Below the pieces are notes generated by a model. That model made no database searches and was not told the DNA's origin. It saw only the letters and a list, made by a program, of their open reading frames with translations. Below, piece after piece: positions 8,070-18,128 of a DNA stretch of 64,000 nucleotides. Source of the DNA: Verrucomicrobiota bacterium (GTDB taxonomy: Bacteria > Verrucomicrobiota > Verrucomicrobiia > Limisphaerales > Pedosphaeraceae); assembly GCA_021325145.1 (NCBI GenBank), contig JAJPHR010000079.1, positions 1 to 64,000 on the forward strand, read 5' to 3'. The position numbers were made by a program, and so were the translations under genes. Position 1 is the first letter of the stretch, and each line of letters begins with the position of its first letter.

Positions 8070-9397
8070 TCGGCAAACAACTCTTCTCCCGGCAATTCAC
8101 GCCCGGTCTTCGCATCACGAATAACCGCGCCCAAGCCGGCCGGCGGCGGCGCGGCGAGCTTCTGAAAAAAGTTGGGAAACGTTTTCTTCACGCACGCGGG
8201 ATTCTTGATTCTGATTCCCGGGACGTGCAACCCCAAAATCGCGAAACACATTGCGATGCGGTGATCATTGTAAGTTTCGATTTCCGCCCCGTGCAACTTC
8301 GTGCCCGGTGTCACCGTGAGTGTCTCACCATAGTCCACCATGGCCACTTTCGCCCCGCACTTGAGCAACTCGTCATGCAAGGCCAGCACGCGGTCAGATT
8401 CCTGCACGCGCAATCGGCCCAAATGGACGAATTTTATCGTCCGCCGTCCAAAAGGCGCGAGCACGATGGCGGTCATGATGCTGTCGCCCAGATCGTCGCG
8501 GCGCGAAAGAATCAGGTCAGCGCCGGAATCCCCGTTCGCCTGGTCAAGATAATGCAAGCGCCGGGTAAAGGCGGAATCGATTTGCAGCTTCGACTCCGGC
8601 CAGTTGGCGACGCTGATCAGGGACGCGGAGGCCGGTCCATTCCGCTGGAGCAGCCAGTTGGCCGCCTGAAAATAACTGCCGCTGGAACTGTCGGCCTCGA
8701 TTTGAAAAACTCCGCCCCGATGCGGAAACACCTCGACTAATCGGCTGGTCATCTCCACGTACGGAAGTTCCGAGGCGTCCCCGTCACCCACGAGATCCGT
8801 GATCTGCCAGCCGGCTGCGTTCGCGCTCAAGATCAAAGCCGAAGCGAACTGCGAGCTTTCCTCGATGCTTACCACGCATCGCCCCGCATTGGGTCCAGTG
8901 CCGTAGATGAGCGCGGGCAACTTGTCGTTGGCCGAATCAACGCGATAGCCCAGCCCGCGCAACGCCTTGAACAAGGCGGCTTGCGGCCGTTCGTGCATGC
9001 GCGGCACGCCATGAAGCCGATAAACGCCTTCGCCCAAACAAACCATCGCCGCAAGGAACCGCGCGGCGGTGCCGGCGTTGCCCACAAACAAACTCAACGG
9101 TTCCGCAGTCGTGCCACCCCGAGGCACTTTGCCTCCCAATCCCCGGACGGTTATGGTCCGATTGCAGAATTCATTGGGTTCCGGCGCAACGCTTACGTTG
9201 AACCCGAGTTTTTGCAAACACTCCACCATCACCTGCGTGTCCTCGCTCCAAAGCGCGCCCCGCAAGGTGGTTTCTCCTTCCGCCAGCGCCGCCAAAATAA
9301 GCACCCGGTTCGTGATGCTTTTGGAACCGGGCACGGTGATTTGGGCTTGCGCCAGTCTGGTCAGCGGGACGATCTCGATTAAGCTCGGCAGTGGCAT
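8066..9397 (-). CDS. aroA: 3-phosphoshikimate 1-carboxyvinyltransferase (EPSP synthase)
   Basis: The 443-residue protein catalyses the sixth step of the shikimate pathway, joining PEP to shikimate-3-phosphate. Diagnostic motifs are PGSKSITNRVLILAALA near residue 24, LFVGNAGTAARFLAA near residue 105, and LRVQESDRVLAL with YNDHRIAMCFAI in the C-terminal half. The C-terminus carries about 20 extra Pro/Ala-containing residues. It lies between tyrA (41 bases upstream) and cmk (four-base overlap), which links aromatic amino acid synthesis to nucleotide and phospholipid genes in one minus-strand operon. Confidence 0.96.
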   Translation of the reverse strand: MPLPSLIEIVPLTRLAQAQITVPGSKSITNRVLILAALAEGETTLRGALWSEDTQVMVECLQKLGFNVSVAPEPNEFCNRTITVRGLGGKVPRGGTTAEPLSLFVGNAGTAARFLAAMVCLGEGVYRLHGVPRMHERPQAALFKALRGLGYRVDSANDKLPALIYGTGPNAGRCVVSIEESSQFASALILSANAAGWQITDLVGDGDASELPYVEMTSRLVEVFPHRGGVFQIEADSSSGSYFQAANWLLQRNGPASASLISVANWPESKLQIDSAFTRRLHYLDQANGDSGADLILSRRDDLGDSIMTAIVLAPFGRRTIKFVHLGRLRVQESDRVLALHDELLKCGAKVAMVDYGETLTVTPGTKLHGAEIETYNDHRIAMCFAILGLHVPGIRIKNPACVKKTFPNFFQKLAAPPPAGLGAVIRDAKTGRELPGEELFAE

Positions 9398-9438
9398 GGT
9401 TTAGTAGTGCGCAAAGTTGAAAGCAACCCACCCCGATT

Positions 9439-10317
9439 CTACTCCGGGGAGTCCGCTTGCGCGCGCCACGTGTCACGCCGCTGTTTGCCTTTTTCAAAAA
9501 ATTCCTCGATCGCTTTTACATCCTCGCTCTCCAGGGCGAGCCGGAATTCCTCCAGGTCTTCGATGAATACGCCCAGCACGCGGCTAAGATTCTTGCGATT
9601 AGCGAGGGCAATGTCCCGCCACATCTCCGGCGAGCCCGAGGCAATCCGGGTTGTGTCGCGAAAACCGTTGGCACAAACAATCGCCTGTTCGGGTGGATGC
9701 ACCGGGCTGAGGACGTAATTGGCCAGTTCCGCGGCCACCACGTGTGGCAGGTGGCTCGACCGGCTCACGAGGTCATCGTGCGCGCTCGGGGAGAGTTTCA
9801 AGGTCCGCGCGCCGACTCTTTGCCAGAATTGCTCGACCTGATGCACCGCAGTTGGGTCCGAAGCTGCCGTGGGGGTGATCAGGCAGATGGCCTGGACGAA
9901 TAAGTCCGCCCGTGCCGCCGAGGCACCCATCTTTTCTCCGCCTGCCATCGGATGGCTGCCCACGAAATGCGCGCCGGCTCCCGCGATCAATGGCTCCAAC
10001 TCCTCCACGACGCTGCCCTTTACACTGCCGACATCCGTGACAACCGCCCCGCGTTTGAGCGAGGGAAGCATCTTTTCCACCAACTCGCGCATCCGGCTGA
10101 GCGGCGTGCAGAGAATGATGAGGTCGGCTTCCTCCACCGCCCGGCCCAAGTCTCGCGTGGCGTGGTCCACCACGCCCAACTCCTGGCATTCGGCAATGCT
10201 GGCGGACCGGCGCACAAAACCGTCAACCTTGGCCGCGAGCCCGCGCGCCTTGATGGCCAGCCCCAACGAGCCGCCCAGCAAACCGACGCCGACCAATGTG
10301 ACTTTCTGCCAGTGCAT
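9439..10317 (-). CDS. tyrA: Prephenate dehydrogenase
   Basis: Starting at the ATG at 10317 the protein is 292 residues and opens directly into the Rossmann fold MHWQKVTLVGVGLLGGSLG. The frame remains open for 26 further codons, but those are encoded by a dispersed repeat, so the longer start is rejected. Other features are VVDHATRDLG, ILCTPLSRM, DVGSVKGSV and VGSHPMAGGEKMG. The last of these is the conserved prephenate-binding stretch. The enzyme oxidatively decarboxylates prephenate to 4-hydroxyphenylpyruvate in tyrosine synthesis. It lies upstream of aroA in the same direction. Confidence 0.93.
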   Translation of the reverse strand: MHWQKVTLVGVGLLGGSLGLAIKARGLAAKVDGFVRRSASIAECQELGVVDHATRDLGRAVEEADLIILCTPLSRMRELVEKMLPSLKRGAVVTDVGSVKGSVVEELEPLIAGAGAHFVGSHPMAGGEKMGASAARADLFVQAICLITPTAASDPTAVHQVEQFWQRVGARTLKLSPSAHDDLVSRSSHLPHVVAAELANYVLSPVHPPEQAIVCANGFRDTTRIASGSPEMWRDIALANRKNLSRVLGVFIEDLEEFRLALESEDVKAIEEFFEKGKQRRDTWRAQADSPE

Positions 10318-10337
10318 CGCGTTATGATAAGGGAAAT

Positions 10338-10442
10338 AAACACCAAACACCAAGCTCCAAACACCAGAAAAATTCCAAATTCCAAACATCAACATCCGCC
10401 ATCGCTGGTTGGTGTTTGAGGTTTGATTATTTTCTGGTGTTT
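10338..10442. repeat. Inverted pair of dispersed 'CCAAACACCAG' repeats
   Basis: Bases 10338-10371 carry a low-complexity repeat built from CCAAACACC and CCAAGCTCC units; the same 34 bases recur exactly at 28638-28671. A second copy in opposite orientation ends at 10430-10442, so AAACACCAGAAAA (10359-10371) and TTTTCTGGTGTTT (10430-10442) can pair. The second arm encodes the last codons (VNTRK) of the chelatase gene. Confidence 0.65.
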
Positions 10443-11296
10443 ACCACCTCCCTGACCCTTTCCAGGATTACCTCGGCAATCCCCGGCTCGCTCCCGATGC
10501 TCGCGCTGTACCACAACAGCTTGCCTTTTCTTTCGGTCGGGTTGCGCCAGGTCGGCTGCCCGGCCCGATAGCGCTCGGCCACAGCTTCCTTCGGTTCGCC
10601 CAACATCGCCGGGATGTCCTCGAACGAGTGCAGACCATCACTAATGAAGAACGGAACCATCACCAGATTCCTGGCGGAGGCCAGCTTGTAACAATCCCCG
10701 ATGCGCGGTTCCTCCTCCATGAACACCGGGTGGACCTCCCGGTAGAGACCGCGGCTGCGGATGATTTCGACCTGGCGCTCGATGGACTTGCGCGAGTTTT
10801 CGTTGTTGCCGGTGCCGTGCCCGGCGATGAACAACGCGGTGTCCTTCAACTCAGGTTCGCGCGGGAACGGAAATTTTCGCACAACCTCCCGGGCGCGGGC
10901 GAGGATGACCTCCGTCATGCTTTCATGAGTCCCCACTGGGCCGCAGTAATGCAACGTCTGCCCGCCGCGTTGCTGGATTCGCGGAAAATCAACGGCCTCG
11001 TTCCCGCAAAGCCCGAGTTCACGCGGAATTACCTGCTCGGTAAAATATCCTTCACTGATAAATAGCGGCACGATGAAGACTCGTGGCGCAAACATCCCCC
11101 GCAATACCCCGGCAATGCCCGGTTCCAGCTTCCAAAAACATTCGATTACCTGCGCGAAGATCCGGCGACGGCGCAGTTCGTCCGCGTGCTGGTAAGTTGG
11201 CGCGCTGGATTCCGCATTGAGGGTGGAGCCGTGCCCAACCAGCACCAGCGCCGCGTCCGAAAAGTCATCAAGTTCCACGCGCAATGGGTAACGCAA
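10427..11296 (-). CDS. Sirohydrochlorin cobaltochelatase/ferrochelatase-like (CbiX/SirB) protein
   Basis: The 289-residue protein has two CbiX-type halves. The first contains LVLVGHGSTLN (about residue 18) and the second FIAGHGTGNNENS (about residue 157), each providing the metal-binding His of the chelatase fold. Conserved VFIVPLFISEGYFTEQ and LVMVPFFISDGLHSFEDIP blocks follow in each half. Such enzymes insert Co2+ or Fe2+ into sirohydrochlorin for B12 or sirohaem. No other tetrapyrrole gene is present here, so its role is inferred from family alone. Its C-terminus is encoded by a dispersed repeat, which suggests that the original end was altered by the repeat. Confidence 0.85.
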   Translation of the reverse strand: MRYPLRVELDDFSDAALVLVGHGSTLNAESSAPTYQHADELRRRRIFAQVIECFWKLEPGIAGVLRGMFAPRVFIVPLFISEGYFTEQVIPRELGLCGNEAVDFPRIQQRGGQTLHYCGPVGTHESMTEVILARAREVVRKFPFPREPELKDTALFIAGHGTGNNENSRKSIERQVEIIRSRGLYREVHPVFMEEEPRIGDCYKLASARNLVMVPFFISDGLHSFEDIPAMLGEPKEAVAERYRAGQPTWRNPTERKGKLLWYSASIGSEPGIAEVILERVREVVNTRK

Positions 11297-11539
11297 TTTG
11301 CGTTAAATCGCAAGACACAGACGCTGGGGTGCGCGGTCGTTTTCGACAAAGTTGGCGCACTCCGCCAATGGAACGGCCGCCTCGCCGACAGCGGAAGCGC
11401 AGAACCATGGCTCGCCCCGCGCGCCGGCGAAGCTGTGCGCCCCGGCAGCGTTCCCCCAAAAACTCCTTGCCCGTTTCACGCCTGCCGAGAATACTTTGAA
11501 TAAATCAACCGGGCGCGGTGTCCAGAAGTGATTACTCGC

Positions 11540-14500
11540 ATGCTAAAAACTCGACTTAATATCCTTCGTTTGGCCCTGGTGCTCGGGGCTGCCAACTTCC
11601 TGGTGACGGCCCGCGCTGAATTGCCGGAGTGGATTTGGAACGCCAACCACGGCGCCAAACCCGCCGACAACGAAATCCGCTATTTCCGGAAGAAATTCAC
11701 CATGGAAGGAAAGGTGAGCAAAGGCTTGCTCACAGCATCGGGGGACGATTACCTCGAGGTTTTCATCAACGGCCAGAGGGTGTGCGAGCATTCCGGCTGG
11801 GAAACGCCCGTGCGCACCGACGTTACCAAGCATCTCCAAACCGGAGAGAACCTGATCGCCATTCGCGGCACCAATGTCAGTGGCGACGCGGCCCTGATCG
11901 CGATGCTGGAAATCACGGCCAAGTCGAAGGAGAAGCGATTTGTTCTTACTGACGCCACCTGGTTGTCCGCGACTGAAGAGCTGCCGGGTTGGTCGGGAAA
12001 GGATTTTGTCGAGAGCGATGGGAAGTGGACCAAAGCCTACAGCCGCGGCAAGCTGGGCGTCCAGCCGTGGGGCGATGTGTTCAAGCTCCCACCCGCCACG
12101 GCAGCCGAATCGCTCACACTGTTGCCCGGCTTCAAGGCCGAGCTCCTGCGCTCAGCCGAGCCGGGCGAAGGTTCATGGGTTTCCATGACCATTGATCCAC
12201 GCGGACGCCTGATCATTTCACCACAGGACGGCACCAACAATCTGTTGCGTGTGACCCTGTCCAGCGCGGGCAAAGTCCGGAAAATCGAGAAGATCGATGA
12301 ACCCGTCGGTTCCGCCATGGGCTTGCTCTGCGCTTATAACAACCTTTATGTGAACGGCAAAGGGCCGGAGGGCACCGGCATTTACCGCTTGCGCGACACC
12401 GACCACGATGATCGCTACGATTCGGTGAAGCTGTTCAAGCACATTGACGGCGCGACCGGCGAGCACGGCACGCACGCTGTGGTCCAGGGCAAGGATAATC
12501 ATCTTTACGTCATCAGCGGCAATTTCACCAAGCTGCCGAAGGACCTTTCGCCCAATTCACCGCACAAGAATTACGCCGAAGATCAATTGCTGCCGCGCGC
12601 CAATGACGGAAACGGTTTCGGAAACCAGATCTTGCCGCCGGGCGGCTTTCTGCTGCGCACCGACACCGAAGGACGAAAATGGGAGCTGTACGCCGCTGGG
12701 ATGCGCAATACTTATGACTTTGCGGTCAGCCCGGAGGGGGAGATTCTTGGGTTCGACAGCGACATGGAATGGGATTGGGGGATGCCGTGGTATCGGCCAA
12801 TCCGCATCTTTCACCTGGTTTCAGGGGGCGATTACGGTTTCCGCGAAGGCACTGGCAAATGGCCCAAATACTATCCGGACAGTTTGCCCAGCACGGTGGA
12901 TATTGGCATCGGCTCGCCCACGGGAATGAAGTTTGGCACCAAGAGCCACTTTCCGCCCAAGTACAAGAAGGCGCTCTATGCGCTGGACTGGTCGTATGGG
13001 CGCATCTTTGCCGTGCATCTCACGCCGAAAGGCGCGAGTTACGACGCAACCTACGAAACTTTTCTCAAGGGCAAGCCGCTCAATCTTACCGATATTGAAT
13101 TCGGCCACGACGGCGCGATGTATTTCATCACCGGTGGACGCGGAACGCAGTCTGGTCTTTATCGCGTGAGTTATGTTGGCGAACCGGTAAAGGAAGCCCC
13201 CAAGACAAAGGAAGAGCTGGCGATGGAGAAAGAAGCCGCCGCCGCGCGCGCGTTGCGGCACAAGCTGGAAAGTTTTCACGGCCATCAGGATCGTGAAGCG
13301 GTGGCCTTCGCCTGGCCGCACCTGGATAGTGAGGATCGCTTTATTCGGTACGCGGCCCGAATCGCGATCGAGAGCCAGCCGGTCGCGCAATGGCAGGATC
13401 GGGCGCTTTCCGAGACCCGCACGAACGGCGGCCTTAACGGCTTGCTGGCTCTGGCCCGCTGCGGCGGCAAGGAAACCCAAAATGCGCTTCTCAAAGCCCT
13501 CGCCAAGTTCCCGCTGGATGGCCTCACCGAGGATCAAAAGCTCGAGAAGCTGCGCGTGATCGAGCTTAGTTTCATTCGCCAGGGACACCCGGATGCGGAG
13601 ATGACCAAATTCGCGATTGAGAAGCTCGACCAACATTATCCCGCGAAGAGCGAACGGCTGAATCGCGAGTTGTGTGAATTGTTGATTTATCTCCAAGCGC
13701 CGGATGTGGTGGAAAAGACACTGGCGCTCATCGACGCCGCACCCACGCAGGAGGAGCAGATTCATTACATCTTTCATCTTCGCAAGCTGACGAACGGCTG
13801 GACGATGGACCAGCGCGCGCACTATTTTGCCTGGTATAACGCGCATCCTCCCAGCGGTGATGGCGAACCGACCGATTGGAATGGCCAAACTTACTATCCC
13901 GGCTGCAAAACGAACGAGGAAGGCGCGGCACATTCGCCCGAGGTATTGAAATGGTTCAGCGACGCGGATCGCGAATACGGGGACGGCTCGAGCTTTCCCA
14001 AATTCATGGCGAATTTTAAGAAGGACGCGCTGGCGACTTTGAACGAAACGGAGCGCAAGGAATTGGATTCCATTACGGCGGAACGCACCAATCGCGCCCC
14101 CGCGCTCACGGGCATGAACCGCAAGTTCGTCAAGGAATGGACGATGGAAGACCTGGAGCCGTTGCTGGATCAGGCGAGCCACGGCCGCAACTTTGCCAAC
14201 GGAAAGAAGGCGTTTACCGAAGCGCAGTGCGTTCTGTGCCATCGGTTCGGCAATAGGGGCGGCGCGGTCGGTCCGGAATTGACGGCGGTTTCCAGCCGCT
14301 TTGGCCGGCGTGATATTCTCGAATCGATCATTCTGCCTTCCAAGGTGGTTTCGGACCAATACTTCAATGCCATCATCGAAACCAAGGACGGCGATGATGT
14401 CGTCGGGCGCATTGCCGAAGAGGACGACAAGAAGGTGGTGGTGATCACGAATCCGTTGACGGATACCAAAACGGAAGTTTTGAAGTCCAACATCGCAAAA

Positions 14501-14671
14501 CGCGAGACTTCCAAGCTCTCGCCCATGCCGGAGGGATTGGTGAATACGTTTACGCAGGATGAGATTTTGGATTTGCTGGCCTATTTGGAATCGGGCGGGA
14601 AAAAGAACCTGCCGGCCTTCAAGAAGGAAACAGAACCGACCACGGCGGCAAAAGTGGAAACGTCAAAATGA
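11540..14671 (+). CDS. Secreted PVC-type membrane-bound dehydrogenase with C-terminal haem-binding domain
   Basis: This encodes about 1043 residues from the ATG at 11540; a GTG four codons earlier is an alternative. A signal peptide (MLKTRLNILRLALVLGAANF) comes first. It is followed by a galactose-binding-like beta-sandwich (about residues 30-150, with DDYLEVFINGQRV). Next is a six-bladed glucose/sorbosone-dehydrogenase-like propeller starting near LLPGFKAELL, then a helical repeat region. The C-terminal cytochrome-c-like domain has CVLCH at residues 897-901, and its tail reads LPSKVVSDQY and TQDEILDLLAYLE. This matches the 'putative membrane-bound dehydrogenase plus haem-binding domain' proteins of Planctomycetota/Verrucomicrobiota, presumed to oxidise sugars in the periplasm and pass electrons to the haem. 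Confidence 0.88.
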   Translation: MLKTRLNILRLALVLGAANFLVTARAELPEWIWNANHGAKPADNEIRYFRKKFTMEGKVSKGLLTASGDDYLEVFINGQRVCEHSGWETPVRTDVTKHLQTGENLIAIRGTNVSGDAALIAMLEITAKSKEKRFVLTDATWLSATEELPGWSGKDFVESDGKWTKAYSRGKLGVQPWGDVFKLPPATAAESLTLLPGFKAELLRSAEPGEGSWVSMTIDPRGRLIISPQDGTNNLLRVTLSSAGKVRKIEKIDEPVGSAMGLLCAYNNLYVNGKGPEGTGIYRLRDTDHDDRYDSVKLFKHIDGATGEHGTHAVVQGKDNHLYVISGNFTKLPKDLSPNSPHKNYAEDQLLPRANDGNGFGNQILPPGGFLLRTDTEGRKWELYAAGMRNTYDFAVSPEGEILGFDSDMEWDWGMPWYRPIRIFHLVSGGDYGFREGTGKWPKYYPDSLPSTVDIGIGSPTGMKFGTKSHFPPKYKKALYALDWSYGRIFAVHLTPKGASYDATYETFLKGKPLNLTDIEFGHDGAMYFITGGRGTQSGLYRVSYVGEPVKEAPKTKEELAMEKEAAAARALRHKLESFHGHQDREAVAFAWPHLDSEDRFIRYAARIAIESQPVAQWQDRALSETRTNGGLNGLLALARCGGKETQNALLKALAKFPLDGLTEDQKLEKLRVIELSFIRQGHPDAEMTKFAIEKLDQHYPAKSERLNRELCELLIYLQAPDVVEKTLALIDAAPTQEEQIHYIFHLRKLTNGWTMDQRAHYFAWYNAHPPSGDGEPTDWNGQTYYPGCKTNEEGAAHSPEVLKWFSDADREYGDGSSFPKFMANFKKDALATLNETERKELDSITAERTNRAPALTGMNRKFVKEWTMEDLEPLLDQASHGRNFANGKKAFTEAQCVLCHRFGNRGGAVGPELTAVSSRFGRRDILESIILPSKVVSDQYFNAIIETKDGDDVVGRIAEEDDKKVVVITNPLTDTKTEVLKSNIAKRETSKLSPMPEGLVNTFTQDEILDLLAYLESGGKKNLPAFKKETEPTTAAKVETSK

Positions 14672-14767
14672 GCGGAGGGGATTCTCAGAGGATCCCAAAG
14701 AGATTGGGAGTGGCAAAGATGACCACTGCGAACTCACGCCACAACTCAGAGGAATCGAACTTTTATC

Positions 14768-16048
<1,281 letters not shown>

Positions 16049-16068
16049 AAAGGCAGGAGCCTGCCTTT
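16049..16068 (+). terminator. Hairpin immediately after the cupin stop
   Basis: AAAGGCAG (16049-16056) and CTGCCTTT (16061-16068) form a perfect 8-bp stem with a GAGC loop, directly abutting the TGA stop. Only three T residues, all inside the stem, sit at its 3' end. It may therefore be a weak terminator or an mRNA-protecting 3' hairpin. Confidence 0.45.
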
Positions 16069-16088
16069 GGGAAGGCACCCGCAAAACC

Positions 16089-17438
16089 ATGAGCGTAAGA
16101 ATGCCCAATGCGATTGATATATCGTGCGCTCCGCCGGCTGGAGCCGGAACTCCATGCCGGGGAGTTGCCGAGCCGCATTCTTTCAAACACGTCGCATTTG
16201 CACTTTCAATGTTGCTGCTCTGCCCATTGACAGGCGAGGCGGCGGACTGGCCGCAATGGCGCGGGCCCTTGCGGGATGGACATGCGGCAATGGGTGCGCC
16301 AGTTCCGGAGACGCTCGCCGCGGAACCGAAAGTGGTGTGGCGGTTGAATATCGGCGGCGGGTTTTCATCGCCGGTGGTTGCGGGCGGCAGATTAGTTTAC
16401 CTGGACGCACAGAACCGGAAGGAGGTTGCGCACCTGGTGGATGCGCAGACGGGCAAGGAGGCTTGGAACGTTCCGTTCGCGGATGTCTTTGAAGACGAAT
16501 GGGGGCCGGGACCGCGGAGCACGCCGATCATGGATGGGGAGCGTGTTTATGTGCAATCGTGCAATGGCGAGTTTCGTTGTTTAAGGATTGCCGATGGCAG
16601 CGTGATTTGGGGAACAAGCTTTGATCGGGATTTTGGCGTGAAATTTCTGGGCAGCAAGCAGGACCATGGCGTTGCGGCCCGGCGCGGGAACAACGGTTGC
16701 GGCGCAATCGAGGGCGAGCGATTGGTGGTGCCGGTGGGCAGCGATCATGGAGCGACGCTGGTTTGCTTTAACAAGCTCACGGGCAAGGTGCTTTGGCACG
16801 CAGGCGACGACGAGGCGGCATACTCCTCGGTGATGCTGGCAACGCTGGCGGGTGTCCGGCAGGTTGTGTTCTATAGCGCCACCGGTCTGATGGGCGTTGA
16901 ACTGACCACCGGCAAGCTGCTCTGGCGGGTGCCGGTCCGCACCGACGCGCAACGGCACGCGGCCACGCCGGTCATCTTCAACGACACGGTGACGGTGAAC
17001 TCGCAGACGATTGGGTTGCGCTGCTTCAAGATTTCGCGAGCTGGCGATGGACTGACGGCGGGCGAACTTTGGGCGGACAAGGATCTCAAGATCAATCTCG
17101 CCACTCCGGTGCTGGTGGATCATTACCTTTACACCCAGGGCGCGATGAAGGATTACGTTTGCGTGGACGCGCTGACGGGCAAGCAACAGTGGCGGCAGGA
17201 AGGGTTCGGGGAGAATTACGCGGCGACGATTGTGCTGGGAAACAACCTGTTAGTGCAGACGGATAAGGGCGATCTGACGTTGATCGCAGCCGATTCTGCC
17301 CGTTACACCGGGCGGGCGCGCTTGCAGGTTTGCGGAAAGACCTGGAGCCATCCGGCGTATGCGGATGGAAAGTTGTACGTGCGCGAAGGTTTGAACCAGG
17401 GATGGAAGCTGACATGTTTTGAGTTGGCGCCGCCCTGA
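16089..17438 (+). CDS. Exported PQQ-like beta-propeller protein
   Basis: From the ATG at 16089 the product is 449 residues; ATGs at 16101 and 16209 are alternatives. A hydrophobic signal segment (FALSMLLLCPLTGEA) precedes ADWPQWRGPLRDGH, the standard opening of PQQ-like propellers in this phylum. Repeats contain the Trp-docking pattern at each blade: GKEAWNVPF, GSVIWGTSF, GKVLWHAGD, GKLLWRVPV and GKQQWRQEG. No Cys pair or haem site is seen. Such proteins may be dehydrogenases or simply binding scaffolds. The unusually long segment before the hydrophobic core makes the start uncertain. Confidence 0.8.
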   Translation: MSVRMPNAIDISCAPPAGAGTPCRGVAEPHSFKHVAFALSMLLLCPLTGEAADWPQWRGPLRDGHAAMGAPVPETLAAEPKVVWRLNIGGGFSSPVVAGGRLVYLDAQNRKEVAHLVDAQTGKEAWNVPFADVFEDEWGPGPRSTPIMDGERVYVQSCNGEFRCLRIADGSVIWGTSFDRDFGVKFLGSKQDHGVAARRGNNGCGAIEGERLVVPVGSDHGATLVCFNKLTGKVLWHAGDDEAAYSSVMLATLAGVRQVVFYSATGLMGVELTTGKLLWRVPVRTDAQRHAATPVIFNDTVTVNSQTIGLRCFKISRAGDGLTAGELWADKDLKINLATPVLVDHYLYTQGAMKDYVCVDALTGKQQWRQEGFGENYAATIVLGNNLLVQTDKGDLTLIAADSARYTGRARLQVCGKTWSHPAYADGKLYVREGLNQGWKLTCFELAPP

Positions 17439-17513
17439 AGGGCTTGATTCTGCTGCGTACGTCGGAAACGAGAACTACTGAACCAATTCGTGAGTGCGTT
17501 GGTGCATTAAGCG

Positions 17514-18011
17514 TCAGGCTGACTCTTTGCGAGCCTCGTAACTCTTGAGTCTCCGTGCTTCCGAAAATGGTGCGGGCCACAGCACCAGCCAATAAAAATC
17601 AAAGTAGTCGTCACCATGGGTATTCTCAACCAACTGGTCAAGAAATGCCCCGTAAACACGGAGCCGGTAATCTCCGGCAGTACAAGTGCCCTCGTGCACC
17701 ACATTAGAGTCGGGACAATCGAGAATGGCGTAGCGCCCATTGGTTAGCCTAATACTTCCTTCATCCACTCTCTGCCACGGGGATAGGGGGAGTATTGGCT
17801 CCGAATCGGCATGCTGAAAAAAGCAACGGATCTCGTTATAAGATGCTGTGTATACTGCAATTACGCCCGCGCCGACTGCCAAGCTGCGCTTGAGGGCCCC
17901 TTTAAAAAAATCGGGGCTGGCAATGGCATAGTCAAAATCGGGATCCACTAAATAAAACTGCCGGTATGAAGTACCGAAGGACAAACGGTAAACTTGCGCG
18001 GAGGGCGTCAT
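17514..18011 (-). CDS. Hypothetical beta-rich protein
   Basis: The 165-residue protein starts MTPSAQVYRLSFGTSYRQFY and shows no signal peptide or membrane segment. Its second half (GRYAILDCPDSNVV, DYRLRVYGAFLDQL, DYFDFYWLVLWPAP) alternates hydrophobic residues as in a small beta-sandwich. The last part faintly recalls ComJ-like and immunity-type proteins, whose strands end in a 'LWP' motif. This resemblance is weak and I do not assign a function. It is oriented opposite to both neighbours. Its codon use looks less GC-rich than the adjacent genes, which may indicate recent acquisition. Confidence 0.6.
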   Translation of the reverse strand: MTPSAQVYRLSFGTSYRQFYLVDPDFDYAIASPDFFKGALKRSLAVGAGVIAVYTASYNEIRCFFQHADSEPILPLSPWQRVDEGSIRLTNGRYAILDCPDSNVVHEGTCTAGDYRLRVYGAFLDQLVENTHGDDYFDFYWLVLWPAPFSEARRLKSYEARKESA

Positions 18012-18128
18012 TTACATCGTGGATACCATAGCATGATGTACCTAGCAAGTGCCTTGAACCTGGCACAGGACAGTTTTCCCATGGACACCATGTGAAACCT
18101 TCCGCCGCAGCCTCGCGTCTAAGGGAAC

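Noticed and set aside
11303-11479. Short GTG-started minus-strand frame (about 58 residues) between the chelatase and haem genes.
   Set aside because: No start-site support, no conserved pattern, and it ends just before the chelatase start; it could be a decayed remnant but cannot be supported.
12821-14359. Long open frame antisense to the haem dehydrogenase.
   Set aside because: The plus-strand gene has full domain architecture and a CxxCH motif; the antisense frame has an Arg-rich composition with no recognisable domain, as expected of a shadow in GC-rich DNA.
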